A stretch of 64,000 nucleotides of DNA from Marihabitans asiaticum (GCF_007828725.1 NZ_VIUW01000004.1:294367-358366); one strand, 5' to 3'; positions 51,880 through 61,739 are shown, counted from the stretch's first letter. Made by a program: numbers and translations. Notes: generated from the sequence alone by a model not told the origin.

Positions 51880-53301
51880 ATGCACCGACTCACCAGTCAC
51901 GCAAGAGGCAGACCCGCGAGCCCTCTCGCCGTCTCCGACGGGGCAACCCGTCCGGTCAGGCAGCCGGCTCACCACCGCAGCCGGAGCGCCCTGCTGCTGC
52001 TCCTCGCCGACCTGTGGCTGCCCCTGCTCGTCGCCGCTCTCGACCCGGACCGCGCATCCATCCTGCTCGCGGTCGCCGCGGGTCTAGCTCTCGCTCACCA
52101 CTCCGCCGGCCTGTACCGCCGGCGATTCGTCGAGGACGTCCTCGATGACCTCCCGCAGATGATCCTCGGCGTCCTGGCCAGCCTCGGCCTGGGTGCCCTC
52201 GTGGTGATTGTCACCCACGAGCCCCTCACGTCCTACCCCGTGCTCCTGGGCCCCGGCCTGCTCGTGTCCTCGCTCGTGGGACGTCAGACCGTCTACTGGC
52301 ATCGCCGGCGGCGGCGGCGCGCCTCGGACGGCAGCCAGCGCCTGCTCATCGTCGGAGACGGCGACGGCGGCGTCTCGCTCGCGCGCGCCCTCCTGTACCA
52401 CTGCGGGCCGGACATCGTGCCGGTCGGGATCGTCGGCAGCGCCGGGTCCGAGATGCACGACGCCTCGCCCCTGCCGGTCCTCGGCGGGCACGACGACCTG
52501 CTCGAGGTCATCACGAGTCAAGAGGTCACCATGGCGATCCTGTCCTCGACGTCCTTGACCGAGTGGCGCCTGACCGACACCGTGAGCCGGCTCGGCCCGC
52601 GATCCGTCGACCTGTACACGGTGCCGGTGGGGTACAGCCTGTGGCGCCACCCCAGCGGGGTCACCGACAGCATCGCGGGGGTCCCGATCATCGCGCTCAA
52701 CCTCGGTGGGGTCTGCGGGCACACCGCCCGGGTCAAGCGGGCCGTCGACGTCGTCGTCTCCGCGCTCGCCCTGGTGCTGCTCTCCCCGCTCCTGCTGGCC
52801 ATTGCCATCGCGGTACGGATGGAGACCGGGCCCGGCGTCATCTTCCGCCAGGAGCGCATCGGTCGCGGCGGGCACCCCTTCACCCTCTACAAGTTCACGT
52901 CCCTGATCCCGGCTGACGACGAGGAGGCGGCGACCCGGTGGACCGTGGCCGGAGATCACGACGCGGTCGGCCCGGTCGGGCGCTTCATCAGGGCCACCTC
53001 GCTCGACGAGCTGCCCCAGCTGGTCAACATCCTGCGCGGAGAGATGAGCCTGGTCGGCCCCCGACCCGAGCGCCCCTACTTCGTCGAGCAGTACCGCGCC
53101 GTCTACCCCACCTACGACAGCCGGCATCGCGCGCCCGCCGGCCTGACCGGCCACGCCGCGGTCAACGGGCTGCGGGGCGACACCTCGATCGAGGAGCGAG
53201 CCCGCTTCGACAACCGCTACATCGACACGTGGTCGCTGTGGGGCGACGCCAAGATCCTGCTACGCACCGTCGGCTGCGTCGTGCGACGGCGAGGTGGCTG
53301 A
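51880..53301 (+). CDS. Priming glycosyltransferase (polyprenyl glycosylphosphotransferase, WbaP/WcaJ type)
   Basis: This enzyme starts repeat-unit synthesis by moving a hexose-1-phosphate to polyprenyl phosphate. The 473-residue protein has four N-terminal membrane helices, a central Rossmann-like domain (QRLLIVGDGDGGVSLARAL) and a C-terminal catalytic domain after helix 5. The catalytic domain contains KRAVDVVVSALALVLLSPLL, VIFRQERIGRGGHPFTLYKF, TSLDELPQLVNILRGEMSLV and GPRPERPYFVEQY. The ATG at 51880 has GGGGGA ahead. It lies 84 bp after the GNAT-like gene and leads the overlapping run. Confidence 0.93.
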   Translation: MHRLTSHARGRPASPLAVSDGATRPVRQPAHHRSRSALLLLLADLWLPLLVAALDPDRASILLAVAAGLALAHHSAGLYRRRFVEDVLDDLPQMILGVLASLGLGALVVIVTHEPLTSYPVLLGPGLLVSSLVGRQTVYWHRRRRRRASDGSQRLLIVGDGDGGVSLARALLYHCGPDIVPVGIVGSAGSEMHDASPLPVLGGHDDLLEVITSQEVTMAILSSTSLTEWRLTDTVSRLGPRSVDLYTVPVGYSLWRHPSGVTDSIAGVPIIALNLGGVCGHTARVKRAVDVVVSALALVLLSPLLLAIAIAVRMETGPGVIFRQERIGRGGHPFTLYKFTSLIPADDEEAATRWTVAGDHDAVGPVGRFIRATSLDELPQLVNILRGEMSLVGPRPERPYFVEQYRAVYPTYDSRHRAPAGLTGHAAVNGLRGDTSIEERARFDNRYIDTWSLWGDAKILLRTVGCVVRRRGG

Positions 53302-53302
53302 G

Positions 53303-55420
53303 ATGACTCACGCACTCACCGCCTTGCGGGTCTGCGTCGTGCTGCCCTCGGGCACCCGAGGTGGGGCTGAGGTCTGGCAGGAGAGGGTCGCGGCTACCAG
53401 CCGCCGGCTCGAGCTCGACATCGTCACCCTCGCCGAGGGCGCGGCCGCTCAGGCCTGGCGTGACCTCGGCACCCCGGTGACCGTGCTGAGCACCGGCCGG
53501 CGGGCGAAGGGGGCGGCCAGCACCATCGTGCGTCTGGCCGGCCACCTGCGCAGAAGCCGCCCGGACCTCGTCCTCGGCCACGGGGTCAAGGCCGGAGCCA
53601 TCGCCGCCCTCGCCGGGCACCTCTCGGGCACCCGTCCGGCGTGGATGCGCCACGACGACTCCTTCGCCGGACGACCGGTGCAGGTCCTCGACGCCCTCAC
53701 CGACGGGCGCATCCGGGCCGTCGAGCGACTGCTCACCGGGCACGTGCCGGAGACCGTCGCCGTCCCCGACAGCGTCCACGACCCGATCGGGCGGGCGCAG
53801 GCCTGCGCCGACCTCGACCTGCCCACGACGAAGGGGGTCCGGCGGGTCGTCATGGCCACCCGCCTTGTCCCGTACAAGGGCGTCGACGACGCCATCCGTG
53901 GGCTGACCTATGCCTCAGGGTGGGAGCTGCACGTCTACGGGCTGCCCGATGGTGCCCACCCCGACGAGGACGAGCGTCTGCGCGGCCTGGCGGCAGACCT
54001 GGGCCTCACCGACCGGGTGCACCTGCACGGCCCGGTCGAGGACATCGGGCGCCGTCTCTCCGCCTTCGACGCGGTAGCCGTCCTCACCCGCGACGACCCT
54101 GACTCCTACGTCAGCGGCGAGGCGTACGGCACATCGGCGCACGAGGGGATGCGCGGCGGTGTACCGATCCTCAGCACGCCGCCGCTGGACCGGCACCTCG
54201 GGGCGGCCGCCCTCTCGGTCCCCGCCGGCGACCCCCGGGGCGTCGCCGACGCCCTGCACCGGCTCGAGGACCAGACCGTCCACCGCGAGCTGAGCGACGC
54301 CGCCCTCGATCACGAGCAGAGCGCCCACGCAGGGCACAGCACCGCCGCACTGGAGCGGCACCTCGCCGAGACCGCCCGACGACCCGGCGCGGGACTGAGC
54401 GGCACCACCAGGATCTCGGTCGTCACGACCGTGCTGAACGAGGCCGACGGGCTCGACACCCTGCTGACCCGGCTGCGTGAGCAGCTCGGACCCGGCGACG
54501 AGATCGTCGTCGTCGACGGCGGCTCGCGCGACGGCACCCAGGCCGTCGCCCGACGTCACCACGACGCCGACCCCAGGGTCCGGCTCCTCGAGGCCCCCGG
54601 CGCGGGCATCTCGCAGGGCCGCAACATCGGCATCGCAGCCGCCCAGCAGGACCTCGTCGCGTGCACCGACGTCGGTTGCCACCCCCAGCCGGGTTGGCTC
54701 GACGCCTTCCGCGCGGCCGCCGCAGACCGCCCCGATGCGGGTCTGCTCACCGGCGTCTACACGGTCACCTCGTCCTCCCCACTCCAGCGGGCGCTCGCGG
54801 TGAGCGGATACCCCTTCGTCGACGAGGTCACCCACCCGACCCCGCTCACCCGCCTGCACGGCCGGTTCTTCGGGCGGTCCTTCGACGCGACCATGCCCAC
54901 CGGACGCTCTGTCGCGATGACCCGGCAGGCCTGGCGCGACGCGGGCGGGTTCCCCGAGCATCTCGCGACCGGTGAGGACGTCACCTTCGGCCGTGCGGTG
55001 GCCCGCACCCATCCCGCCACCCTCGTCAGCGACGCCCTCGTCACCTGGGAGCAGCGGCCCACCTTACGCAGCACCCTGCGGATGTACTACCGCTACGGAC
55101 TCGGGTCGGGACACTCCCAGGATCCCCTCTTGCTGCGGCGTGACGCTCTGCGTGCCCTGGCCTACCCCGTGGGCCTGGCCCTGCTGGTGCGCGGCGGGCC
55201 CCTCGGCAGGACGGCCGCGCTCGCCGGCGCCGCCGCCTACCTCGCGGTCCCGATCCGGCGCGCGGTGGATGGTCCCGACGCCGCCGCCGTCACCATGCTC
55301 GTGCCCGCCGTCGCCGCCCTGCGGGACATGGCGAAGGTCGCCGGCGCCGCCCGCGGCCTCATCGACGGCACCCCGGCCGCCCCCGACACCACCGCTCCAC
55401 TGATGTCGGAGTCAGGGTGA
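53303..55420 (+). CDS. GT4-GT2 fused glycosyltransferase
   Basis: The 705-residue protein joins two glycosyltransferases. Residues 1-355 have a GT-B fold of family 4: LPSGTRGGAEVWQERV, GHGVKAGAIAALAGH, VVMATRLVPYKGVDDAIRGL and SAHEGMRGGVPILSTP. Residues 370-600 form a GT-A family 2 domain: ISVVTTVLNEADGLDTLL, EIVVVDGGSRDGTQAVA, GAGISQGRNIGIA and TDVGCHPQPGWL (DxG in place of DxD). A C-terminal hydrophobic region follows. It would add two sugars to one lipid-linked unit. ATG 53303 lies one base after the previous stop. The GTG at 55417 of the next gene overlaps its end. Confidence 0.88.
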   Translation: MTHALTALRVCVVLPSGTRGGAEVWQERVAATSRRLELDIVTLAEGAAAQAWRDLGTPVTVLSTGRRAKGAASTIVRLAGHLRRSRPDLVLGHGVKAGAIAALAGHLSGTRPAWMRHDDSFAGRPVQVLDALTDGRIRAVERLLTGHVPETVAVPDSVHDPIGRAQACADLDLPTTKGVRRVVMATRLVPYKGVDDAIRGLTYASGWELHVYGLPDGAHPDEDERLRGLAADLGLTDRVHLHGPVEDIGRRLSAFDAVAVLTRDDPDSYVSGEAYGTSAHEGMRGGVPILSTPPLDRHLGAAALSVPAGDPRGVADALHRLEDQTVHRELSDAALDHEQSAHAGHSTAALERHLAETARRPGAGLSGTTRISVVTTVLNEADGLDTLLTRLREQLGPGDEIVVVDGGSRDGTQAVARRHHDADPRVRLLEAPGAGISQGRNIGIAAAQQDLVACTDVGCHPQPGWLDAFRAAAADRPDAGLLTGVYTVTSSSPLQRALAVSGYPFVDEVTHPTPLTRLHGRFFGRSFDATMPTGRSVAMTRQAWRDAGGFPEHLATGEDVTFGRAVARTHPATLVSDALVTWEQRPTLRSTLRMYYRYGLGSGHSQDPLLLRRDALRALAYPVGLALLVRGGPLGRTAALAGAAAYLAVPIRRAVDGPDAAAVTMLVPAVAALRDMAKVAGAARGLIDGTPAAPDTTAPLMSESG

Positions 55421-56856
55421 CGACCACAGACGCGCGCCAGATGACCCGCGCCGGACTGACCCTCGGCGTCGGCGAGATCATCGGCAAGCTCGCGACCCTG
55501 GTGATGCTCGGGGTCCTGGCTCGCGTTCTCGGCGTCGCCGACTTCGGCGTCTTCTCCCTCGGGCTCGGGTTGGGGGTGCTGCTCGGGGCGGTCGCCACCC
55601 TGGGCATGGACCAGCGGCTGGTCCAGCTCGCCGGCCAAGAGCCCGAGAGCCTCTCGGCACGCTTGTCCTCCCTGCTCGCGCTGCGTCTGACGCTGGCTCT
55701 CGCCGTGATCGCCGGCGCGGCCGTCGTGCTGCCCCAGGTCCTCAGCGACTGGCGGGAAGCGCTCGTCGCGATCATCCTCGTGGTCGCCGGGAGCACGGAC
55801 AGCATCATCGAGGCCTTCCGCTCCGCCGCCAGCTCACGCCACCACCAGTCCGGCCCTGCGGTCGTCCTCGTCATCCAACGCTGCCTCGCCCTGGTCCTCG
55901 TCCTGACGGCGCTGCACCTGGACGGCGGCATGGTGGGGGCCGCCGGCGCCTATCTCCTCGCGGCAGCGGTCGGTGCCCTGCTCATGGCCGTGACTGCCTA
56001 CCGCGGAGCGGACATACTCCCCAGACCGAGGCTGGTCAGCCGTGCTCACGTCCGCGACTTCACCGCCGCCATCCGGGTCACCGGTCTGAACGAGCTGACC
56101 GCGATGGCCCTCTTCCGCGTCGACGTCCTGCTCATCGCCTGGCTGGCCGGCACCGTCGCGGTCGGTCACTACACCGCCGCCTACCGCCTGCTCGAGACAG
56201 TCCTCTTCATCAGCTGGTCGGTGACCCGAGTCATCCTGCCCGCACTCGCTGACAGCTCCCCCGCGTCGCCGGACCGCTCACGGACGATGACCGGTGCCCT
56301 CGTCATCGTCATCGCTGCCTACCTGCCCTACGGCGCGGTACTCCTCGTCCGGGGAGACGAGATCCTCGGACTCCTCTTCGGCGCCCCCTTCGCCGACCCG
56401 ACGATCATCGGCTGGCTGGCCCTGGCTCCCCTGCTCTTCGCGATCGCGCAGATCTACACCAGCGCGCTGCTCGCCGTTCGGCCCGACCCGGCTGTGCTCG
56501 CCGCCAGCGTGGCAGCCCTCGTGGTCGACATCGGCCTGGGCCTGCTGCTCATCCCGCGCTGGGGAGCTCCCGCAGCCGCCGCCGCGACCACGCTGTCGTA
56601 TGCCGTGCAGGCCGTTGTGGTGGTCCGCGCGCTGGGTGGTGTCGTTGCTGCAGCCGCGCTGATCCGCAGCGTGCTCGTCTGTCTCGCGGCGACTCTCCTC
56701 GCCCTGCTCACCATGCTGCTGCCGCTGCCGCTGCTGCCTGCCCTCGTCCTCGCTGGCGTGGTCTACACGGTGATCTGGTGGACCGCCACCACCCGCTGGG
56801 ACCGCCCCACCCACCAGCTCGTGCGCACCGTCACACGACGGGGGGTCCCCGGATGA
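55417..56856 (+). CDS. wzx: Wzx-type polysaccharide flippase
   Basis: The 479-residue protein has 12-14 membrane helices of the MATE/MOP superfamily. The N-terminus shows GEIIGKLATLVMLGVLARVLGVADFGVFSLG, with the usual L.R.LG..DFG.FSL pattern. In the middle, NELTAMALFRVDVLLIAWLAG matches the family core. It should flip lipid-linked repeat units to the outer face of the membrane. It starts at GTG 55417, overlapping the upstream stop, and its own stop overlaps the polymerase gene as ATGA. Confidence 0.9.
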   Translation: MTTTDARQMTRAGLTLGVGEIIGKLATLVMLGVLARVLGVADFGVFSLGLGLGVLLGAVATLGMDQRLVQLAGQEPESLSARLSSLLALRLTLALAVIAGAAVVLPQVLSDWREALVAIILVVAGSTDSIIEAFRSAASSRHHQSGPAVVLVIQRCLALVLVLTALHLDGGMVGAAGAYLLAAAVGALLMAVTAYRGADILPRPRLVSRAHVRDFTAAIRVTGLNELTAMALFRVDVLLIAWLAGTVAVGHYTAAYRLLETVLFISWSVTRVILPALADSSPASPDRSRTMTGALVIVIAAYLPYGAVLLVRGDEILGLLFGAPFADPTIIGWLALAPLLFAIAQIYTSALLAVRPDPAVLAASVAALVVDIGLGLLLIPRWGAPAAAAATTLSYAVQAVVVVRALGGVVAAAALIRSVLVCLAATLLALLTMLLPLPLLPALVLAGVVYTVIWWTATTRWDRPTHQLVRTVTRRGVPG

Positions 56857-58790
56857 ACCTGCTGACCCGCCCCATCCAGGCTCCACCCGCGCCGGCCGCG
56901 GACCGGCAGCCGCTGCTGCCCGGGCTCACCGCCGCCGCCCTCGTCGTCCTGGTGCTCATCTCACCCTGGCTACCCGGGTGGATCCCGCTCCTGAGCGCCG
57001 TCGTCGCCGTGCTCTGGGGGTTCCTCACCCTCACCCGGTGGCACATGGCGCTCCCGGTGCCGCTGCTCGTGGCGGCCGGTATCCCGCTCGTCCAGGTGCT
57101 CTCGCTGCCGTTCGCCCTGGACCCGCAGCGCTCCCTCGTCCTCATCGTGGTCAGCCTCCTCGGCTGGACCACAGCCGCCGCGATCGTGGCCGTCGGTCCA
57201 CGGCGCGCCCGGTGGGTGCTCACGGCCGCGAGCGCGAGCCTGGCCCTGGTCAGCGTGCAGTCCCTCACCGGGCTCGGGGACCTGACCAGCCACTCCGGCG
57301 GCTCGGTGGTCAGCGGACGTCTGCAGGGCACCTTCGCCCAGCCCAACGAGCTCGGCGCCTACGCCGTACTCCTGCTGCCGGCCGTCATCGCAGCCGCGAG
57401 CCTGACCCGCCGCGTGAGCACCTCCCTCGTCCTGTGGCTGACGACCCTGCCCGCCTTCGCCGCCCTCGCGCTCAGCCTCTCTCGCGGGTCCTGGTTGGCA
57501 ACCCTGGCCGCCCTGCTCATCCTGGCCCTGCTCCTGCCCCGAGCGGGCGCCGTTCTCACCCTCCTGGCGACCGCCGGGGGCGTCGCCCTGGTCGGTGCAG
57601 CGACCCACGCCCCTGCCGGCACGGCAGGGGTGCTCCTCGACCGGATCGGCTCGCTGGACGACCCGGGCGCCTCGCCGGACGACCACCGGCCGTTCATCTG
57701 GGACCTCACCCTGCGGGTCGCCAGGGAGCACCCGGTCCTCGGTGTCGGCCCGGGCGGGATCGAGACCGCCGCGATCGGCGCCGACTCGCCGATGTCGATC
57801 GAGCCACCCTTGCACGCACACAATCTGCCCCTCACCGTGCTCGCTGAGAACGGCGTGGTCGGCCTAGCCGTCGCACTCGCCCTCGGCGTCGTCCTGTGCG
57901 TGTCTCTGCAGCGCTGCGTGCGCTCCCGCGAGCTGGGGTGGGCCGACGTCGGCGCCCTGACGGGGCTCTGCGGCGCCGCCGTGCACGGACTGATCGACAT
58001 GCCCTGGCGCAACCCCACCCTGACCCTGACCGCCTGGGTGCTCTTCGGGGTGCTCGCGGCGGGATGGCTGAGCACCCACCCGGGCCGCTCCCCCCTTCGC
58101 GCCCCACCTCATCCCGACGTATCCACCCGTCCCTCCGAGAGAAGCGCCATGAGCCTGACCGAACCCACCGAGCGACGCAGCGCCGAGACCGCGAAGAAGG
58201 AACCCGTGAGAGAACCAGTCACTCCAGACAGCTCCCGCCAAGCCGACCCCCGACCACGCCGAACGTGGGTGCGCCGACCGGTGCTGCCGGCGGCCTTCGC
58301 GGTCCTCGCCACCGCAGCGTTGATCCTGCTGGTGAGCCTGCTGCCGACCCTGCAGGAGGCGAGCGCCGTGGTGGGGCTGCGCAGCGAGACCGGCGAGTCC
58401 GGCCAGGTGATCGGATCCGACGAGATGCGGCTCATCACCCAGCAGTACTCCGTGGCGCTCTCCTCCGACGTCACCGTCGACCGCGCTGTCGACGAGCTCG
58501 GCCTCGGGGCCGACGCGAGCGCTGACGCCGACGTCGATCCCGACACCACGACCGTGCGGATCGTCGCCCGGGCCGACAGCGCGGAGGAGGCGACCCATCT
58601 GGCCGACCAGCTCGTCACCACGGCCGCGGACCGAGCCGACGAGGATCCCCAGGTCTCCCTGGTCCGGCTCTCCGAGCCCAGCGCCGAGCACGCGGAACCG
58701 ACCGTGTCCAAGCCGCTGCTGCTTGGCGCAGGACTCGTGGTCATCGTGGTCCTCACCATCGCTCTGGAGACGGCCCGGAGACGGTGGTGA
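56853..58790 (+). CDS. Wzy-like O-antigen polymerase fused to a Wzz-like domain
   Basis: The 645-residue product has two parts. Residues 1-425 contain about ten membrane helices and the O-antigen ligase/polymerase pattern: GRLQGTFAQPNELGAYAVLL, LSLSRGSWLATLAALL, REHPVLGVGPGG and EPPLHAHNLPLTVLAENGVVGL. Residues 432-645 look like a chain-length regulator: a basic N-terminus, one helix (LPAAFAVLATAALILLVSLL), a periplasmic domain with QQYSVALSSDVTVDRAV and RIVARADSAEEATHLADQL, and a final helix. A CCCCTTCG motif lies exactly at the joint (58092). An internal ATG at 58149 could start the second protein separately. Confidence 0.85.
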   Translation: MNLLTRPIQAPPAPAADRQPLLPGLTAAALVVLVLISPWLPGWIPLLSAVVAVLWGFLTLTRWHMALPVPLLVAAGIPLVQVLSLPFALDPQRSLVLIVVSLLGWTTAAAIVAVGPRRARWVLTAASASLALVSVQSLTGLGDLTSHSGGSVVSGRLQGTFAQPNELGAYAVLLLPAVIAAASLTRRVSTSLVLWLTTLPAFAALALSLSRGSWLATLAALLILALLLPRAGAVLTLLATAGGVALVGAATHAPAGTAGVLLDRIGSLDDPGASPDDHRPFIWDLTLRVAREHPVLGVGPGGIETAAIGADSPMSIEPPLHAHNLPLTVLAENGVVGLAVALALGVVLCVSLQRCVRSRELGWADVGALTGLCGAAVHGLIDMPWRNPTLTLTAWVLFGVLAAGWLSTHPGRSPLRAPPHPDVSTRPSERSAMSLTEPTERRSAETAKKEPVREPVTPDSSRQADPRPRRTWVRRPVLPAAFAVLATAALILLVSLLPTLQEASAVVGLRSETGESGQVIGSDEMRLITQQYSVALSSDVTVDRAVDELGLGADASADADVDPDTTTVRIVARADSAEEATHLADQLVTTAADRADEDPQVSLVRLSEPSAEHAEPTVSKPLLLGAGLVVIVVLTIALETARRRW

Positions 58791-59554
58791 GCGCAGCACC
58801 GGTGGTCCTGATGTACCACGGGCTCGGCACCGTGCCGGCTCATCAGGACCCCGACAACCTCTTCGTCCCAGTGGACACCTTCGCCCGGCAGGTGGACCGG
58901 CTCCTTCAGCGGGGCTACCACGTGCTGGGCGAGAGGGAGTTCATCGCCTGGCTCGACGGGGCACCCACCCCGTCGCGGTCGGCGCTCCTGACCTTCGACG
59001 ACGGGCTGGTCTCCGTGCTGGAGGACGCAGCTCCCCTGCTCGCCGAGCGCGGGCTGCCCTCGATCGCCTACGTCTCCCCCGGTCTGGCCGGCGCCGGACC
59101 CGGCCCGGACGACCCCCCGGAGCGACGCCTCCTGGACGACTCCGGCATGGCGGCGCTGGCGGACGCCGGAGTCACCCTGGGTTGCCACAGCTGGGTCCAC
59201 GACTCCATGCCGGGCATGACCCGGAGCGAGCTGGCCCGCGCCACCCAGGACGCCGGCGAGGCCATCGGCGCCATCACCGGGCAGGCCCCGCGGACCTTCG
59301 CCTACCCCTTCGGCCACCACGACGCCGCCGCGCGAGCAGCCGTGAGCGAGTCAGGGTACGACTGCGGCTTCGCCACGTACGACGGTGACGGCCGCTTCGC
59401 CCTGCCGCGGGTCGACATCAACGCCACCGACACCCCACGCACCTTCGACCTCAAGCTGCGCCGGGTCTACCCCACGGTGCGACGAGCGCTCTCCCGCCTC
59501 CCCGCGGCACGCAGGACGCTCCACCGGCTCGTGGGCGAGGCGGACCGGCGGTGA
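58787..59554 (+). CDS. Polysaccharide deacetylase (NodB family)
   Basis: The 255-residue protein has the NodB catalytic motifs. LLTFDDG (D71/D72 region) supplies the catalytic base and metal-binding aspartate, CHSWVHDSM gives the metal histidines at 134 and 138, and FAYPFGHHD is motif 3. YHGLG near the start is also typical. The enzyme would remove N- or O-acetyl groups from the nascent polysaccharide. No signal peptide is obvious, so it may act in the cytoplasm or be exported by another route. GTG 58787 overlaps the previous stop, and GGAG lies seven bases ahead. Confidence 0.9.
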   Translation: MSAAPVVLMYHGLGTVPAHQDPDNLFVPVDTFARQVDRLLQRGYHVLGEREFIAWLDGAPTPSRSALLTFDDGLVSVLEDAAPLLAERGLPSIAYVSPGLAGAGPGPDDPPERRLLDDSGMAALADAGVTLGCHSWVHDSMPGMTRSELARATQDAGEAIGAITGQAPRTFAYPFGHHDAAARAAVSESGYDCGFATYDGDGRFALPRVDINATDTPRTFDLKLRRVYPTVRRALSRLPAARRTLHRLVGEADRR

Positions 59555-60786
59555 CCCAGAGGGTCCTGCACGTCACGGCCTGCTTCAGCACCGGGGTCGC
59601 TCGCGCGATCAGCACGATGGTCGAGATGACCCCCGAGCTGGAGCACCACCTGCTGTGGGAGGGCGACAACGACCCCACCGACGTCCCCTTCGCCTCGGCC
59701 GAGCGCCTCCCCGCCGGCCTGCCGGCACGGGTGCGCGCGGTCCGGCGGGCGGCGCGGCGCACTCGGTGCGACGTGGTCCATGCACACTCCAGCCGTGCGG
59801 GCGTCTACGCCCGGCTCGCCGGCGTGCGGGCCGAGATCGTCTACCAGCCGCACGCGTACAAGCTGCTCGACCCCGCCCTCGTGACGCCCGTGCGCGCGCC
59901 GATCCACCTCGTCGAGCGGATCCTCGGGTCCCGCACCGACCAGGTCGTCGTGCTCTCCGGGCAGGAGGAGCAGCTCGCCCGCCGGCTGGCCCCGCAAGCC
60001 GCGATCACCTTGTTGCCCAACGTGCCCAGCCTGGCCGATCACGGGCCGCAGCCTCCGTCCGGGCTCGACCGCCAGCGCTCGGTGGTCATGTCCGGACGGG
60101 TGACCGCACAGAAGGACCCCGCCTACCTGGCCGACGTCGCCCGCGAGCTGCGTAAGGCGGACCGCACGGTCAGCGTGCGTTGGCTCGGCGGTCCCGACGA
60201 CCCACAGCTGGCTGATCGTCTCGTCCGGGAGGGTGTGACGGTCACCGGGTGGTTGCCGCCCAAGGAGCTCGCCCGCGAGCTGAGCCAGGCCGGCGTCTAC
60301 CTGCACACCGCCACCTACGAGGGGTTCCCGCTCAGCGTGCTTGACGCAGCCTGGTGCCGGGCGCCGGTCCTCGTCCGGGACATCCCCGCCTTCGCCGGCA
60401 CAGCCCTGGCCTCGGTGGGGCCGCCGGCCGAGGCCGCCGCCCGCTCGCTGGCCGTCCTCGACGACCCGGTGCTGCGCCGCAGGGTCTGCGCCGGGAGCGA
60501 GTCGCTGCTGACGACGATGAGCAGGGAGGGTCAGCGCCGAGCGCTCGCCCGCATCTACCGCCTGGATCAGCCGGCGTGCGCCGCCACCGCGGCAGCGACC
60601 GCCTCGGCGACACCCTCCTGGAAGACCGGGGGGACGATGAGGTCAGGGCGGGGCTCCTCGACGAGGTCGGCGATGGCGCGCGCCGCGGCGAGCTTCATCT
60701 CCTCGCTGATCTGCACCCCGCCGGCGTCCAGCGCGCCCCGGAAGATGCCGGGGAAAGCAAGCACGTTGTTGATCTGGTTCGGGTAG
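59551..60786 (+). CDS. GT4 glycosyltransferase with a C-terminus read into the malic enzyme gene
   Basis: Residues 1-338 form a family 4 glycosyltransferase: VLHVTACFSTGVARAISTMV, DVVHAHSSRAGVYARLAGV, LPNVPSLADHG, VVMSGRVTAQKDPAYLADVA and YLHTATYEGFPLSVLDAAW. The domain would end near LARIYRLDQ. The last 73 residues (from [14 protein letters not shown]) are translated from the antisense of the malic enzyme 3' end and have no family likeness. The convergent genes overlap by 220 bp. The original stop has probably been lost by rearrangement. The GTG start overlaps the deacetylase stop. Confidence 0.85.
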   Translation: MTQRVLHVTACFSTGVARAISTMVEMTPELEHHLLWEGDNDPTDVPFASAERLPAGLPARVRAVRRAARRTRCDVVHAHSSRAGVYARLAGVRAEIVYQPHAYKLLDPALVTPVRAPIHLVERILGSRTDQVVVLSGQEEQLARRLAPQAAITLLPNVPSLADHGPQPPSGLDRQRSVVMSGRVTAQKDPAYLADVARELRKADRTVSVRWLGGPDDPQLADRLVREGVTVTGWLPPKELARELSQAGVYLHTATYEGFPLSVLDAAWCRAPVLVRDIPAFAGTALASVGPPAEAAARSLAVLDDPVLRRRVCAGSESLLTTMSREGQRRALARIYRLDQPACAATAAATASATPSWKTGGTMRSGRGSSTRSAMARAAASFISSLICTPPASSAPRKMPGKASTLLIWFG

Positions 60787-61739
60787 TCGCTGCGGCCGGT
60801 CGCCACGATCGCGGCGTACTTGTGCGCCAGGTCCGGGTGCACCTCGGGCGTCGGGTTGGCCATGGCGAAGATGAAGCACCCGTCGGCCATCGTGGCCACC
60901 TGCTCCTCGGGCACCTGGCCGCCGGACACCCCGACGTAGACGTCGGCGTCGACGAGCGCGTCGGCCAGGGTGCCGCGCAGCCGCCGCGGGTTGGTCGTCG
61001 CGGCGAGATCCTGCTTGTGGGCGACGAGGTCGCGCCGGCCCGGCTCGATGATGCCGCGGGAGTCGGTGACGACGATGTCGCGCACCCCGGCGAGCTCAAA
61101 GAGCTTGGTCACCGCGACGCCGGCTGCCCCCGCCCCGGCGACGACGACCCGCAGCGAGCTCATCTGCCGGTCGGTGACCCGGCAGGCGTTGATCAGCCCG
61201 GCGAGCGCGACGATCGCCGTCCCGTGCTGGTCGTCGTGGAAGACCGGGATGTCGAGGCGCTCCTGCAGCTTGCGCTCGATGTCGAAGCAGCGCGGAGCGG
61301 AGATGTCCTCGAGGTTGATCCCGCCGAAGCTCGGTGCCAGCCGCTCGACGGCGTCGACCAGCTCGTCCACCGACCCCGACTCCAGGCAGATCGGGATCGC
61401 GTCGACCCCGGCGAAGTGCTTGAAGAGCACCGCCTTGCCCTCCATCACCGGCATCGCGCCCAGCGGGCCGATGTCACCCAGCCCGAGCACCGCCGTGCCG
61501 TCGCTGACGACCGCAACAGTGTTGTTGCGGGCGGTGAAGCGCCGGCTCAGCGTCGGGTCCTCGGCGATCGCGAGACACACGTCGGCGACGCCGGGGGTGT
61601 AGAGCAGGGAGAGGTCGTCCTTGTCGCGCAGCGGCTTGGTGGCGCGTACCTCGACCTTGCCGCCCTCGTGGGCCCGGAACGCAGGGCCGTCGAGGTCGAA
61701 GGAGGACTGCTGCTCGGGCTCGCTCACGCCCGCGATCAT
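60567..61739 (-). CDS. maeB: NAD(P)-dependent malic enzyme
   Basis: Malic enzyme converts malate to pyruvate and CO2 and supplies reducing power. The 390-residue protein has [19 protein letters not shown] with the catalytic tyrosine, [16 protein letters not shown], and [14 protein letters not shown] with metal-binding residues. The Rossmann core is [16 protein letters not shown], followed by [13 protein letters not shown] and [15 protein letters not shown]. It lacks the phosphotransacetylase-like domain of the large MaeB type. Cofactor preference is not assigned. The ATG at 61739 is chosen; a GTG four codons later is possible. Its 3' end is overlapped by the GT4 gene. Confidence 0.94.
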   Translation of the reverse strand: MIAGVSEPEQQSSFDLDGPAFRAHEGGKVEVRATKPLRDKDDLSLLYTPGVADVCLAIAEDPTLSRRFTARNNTVAVVSDGTAVLGLGDIGPLGAMPVMEGKAVLFKHFAGVDAIPICLESGSVDELVDAVERLAPSFGGINLEDISAPRCFDIERKLQERLDIPVFHDDQHGTAIVALAGLINACRVTDRQMSSLRVVVAGAGAAGVAVTKLFELAGVRDIVVTDSRGIIEPGRRDLVAHKQDLAATTNPRRLRGTLADALVDADVYVGVSGGQVPEEQVATMADGCFIFAMANPTPEVHPDLAHKYAAIVATGRSDYPNQINNVLAFPGIFRGALDAGGVQISEEMKLAAARAIADLVEEPRPDLIVPPVFQEGVAEAVAAAVAAHAG

